NCBI GenBank assembly: GCA_943325655.2
Contig: CALPQG020000165.1
Location: forward strand, 1 to 6,328
Origin: Bifidobacterium breve
GTDB lineage: Bacteria; Bacteroidota; Bacteroidia; Cytophagales; UBA9547
DNA: 6,328 nt
Direction: 5' to 3'
Shown: one piece after another, positions 6,039 through 6,328 of the stretch
How positions within the stretch are numbered: the first letter of the stretch is position 1
Layout: every line of letters starts with the position of its first letter
Position numbers and translations under genes: made by a program
Notes under the pieces: model-generated
The model's input: only the letters and a program-made list of their open reading frames with translations
Database searches by the model: none
What the model was told of the DNA's origin: nothing

Positions 6039-6112
6039 AGGTTCCGATGAAATCATACTTATTTTTTTGATTACGAGTAGGTTAATCTATAAATTGTTTA
6101 AAAAATTAATAA

Positions 6113-6121
6113 CGCAAGTCT
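6113..6121. repeat. Partial copy of the GCGCAAG repeat
   Basis: CGCAAGTCT matches nine bases of the reverse complement of the palindrome at 5749-5763 but lacks the second arm. It may be a decayed copy. Confidence 0.3.
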
Positions 6122-6146
6122 GAAGATTTTAATTATACTTGGGCAC

Positions 6147-6189
6147 AAGTCACCGCAATAGCGCAAGATTTGCGCTATTGCGGTGACTT
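6147..6189. repeat. Perfect 20-bp-stem palindrome, copy B of the GCGCAAG family
   Basis: Twenty bases (6147-6166, starting AAGTCACCGC) pair without a mismatch with 6170-6189 (ending GCGGTGACTT) around a GAT loop. The core, GCGCAAGATTTGCGC at 6161-6175, matches copy A in 14 of 15 bases. No T tract follows, so it is not a standard terminator. Confidence 0.9.
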
Positions 6190-6220
6190 AATTCATTGAG
6201 ATGGCATTGGTGAGGGCGGC

Positions 6221-6236
6221 GGAGGAGTAATCCTCC
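6221..6236. repeat. 6-bp hairpin with GTAA tetraloop
   Basis: GGAGGA (6221-6226) pairs with TCCTCC (6231-6236) around GTAA, a GNRA-type loop. No T tract follows directly. Confidence 0.4.
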
Positions 6237-6328
6237 TACCTACTCGATTTTAAAGAGATGTTATACCAAACACATATATTAAATAGTCTAATACATTTTG
6301 ACAAATATTTCATTAGAAAAACACAAAA

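Larger units (their letters stand above)
5621..6328. other. Palindrome-rich intergenic region without a convincing gene
   Basis: About 700 bp with no credible coding sequence. It holds the displaced 3' part of the REP-like element, two blocks of short tandem repeats (5661-5692, 5819-5852), hairpins at 5710-5732, 5749-5763, 5781-5805, 6147-6189 and 6221-6236, and a GC-rich foldable block (5963-6038). The only sizeable open frame, 67 codons on the minus strand at 5853-6056, runs through the repeats and is probably spurious. The last 80 bp show nothing I can name. Confidence 0.6.

Noticed and set aside
5853..6056. 67-codon minus-strand open frame
   Set aside because: It crosses the repeat block at 5819-5852 and the foldable GC-rich block, shows no recognisable domain, and its composition reflects the repeats. 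It is more likely a non-coding repeat than a gene.
6074..6246. 9-bp inverted repeat (CGAGTAGGT / ACCTACTCG) bracketing the large palindrome, suggesting a small MITE
   Set aside because: About one 9-bp inverted pair is expected by chance in a 700-bp region, and no target duplication flanks it.
6284..6300. TACATTTTG-like promoter near the window end
   Set aside because: No matching -33 box lies at the right distance and no downstream gene is visible.
5611..6328. CRISPR array or tRNA cluster
   Set aside because: The repeats are short, unequal and lack uniform spacers; no cloverleaf or CCA-ended tRNA was found.

Overview
The window looks like an AT-rich chromosomal segment from a member of the Bacteroidota (Bacteroidetes), probably from the Sphingobacteria/Chitinophagia/Saprospiria side. 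The reasons are the style of the PdxA and HtpG proteins, the lack of Shine-Dalgarno sequences ahead of the two starts that can be placed, a secreted MORN/YwqK-like protein, and several intergenic repeats of kinds I associate with that phylum. No species can be named from the sequence alone.

Layout. Positions 1-930 hold the 3' part of pdxA (vitamin B6 synthesis); its 5' end lies outside the window. Positions 1058-2881 hold a complete htpG (bacterial Hsp90), followed by a very good intrinsic terminator at 2889-2924. Positions 3024-3881 hold a secreted protein with MORN-like repeats. These three genes point the same way, but they look like independent units rather than a functional operon.

From 3882 to the end there is no convincing host gene. 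A complete IS4-family insertion sequence occupies 4017-5610 (1594 bp). It has perfect 20-bp terminal inverted repeats and a perfect 10-bp target duplication. Its transposase is on the minus strand with all catalytic residues present. The transposase frame is open for 101 codons upstream of its first ATG/GTG/TTG codon, so its start is either non-canonical or damaged. The IS sits inside a GC-rich REP-like hairpin, and the duplicated target contains the 3' arm of that hairpin.

The last 718 bp (5611-6328) are an intergenic patchwork. They hold the displaced half of the REP-like element, two blocks of short degenerate tandem repeats, a series of hairpins (one with a perfect 20-bp stem and 3-nt loop), two copies of a GCGCAAGAYTTGCGC palindrome, and an unusually GC-rich stretch that can fold into a closed two-hairpin structure. 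I see no defence system, CRISPR array, tRNA or rRNA. The most interesting material is the IS/REP junction and this palindrome-rich spacer, not a new multi-gene system.
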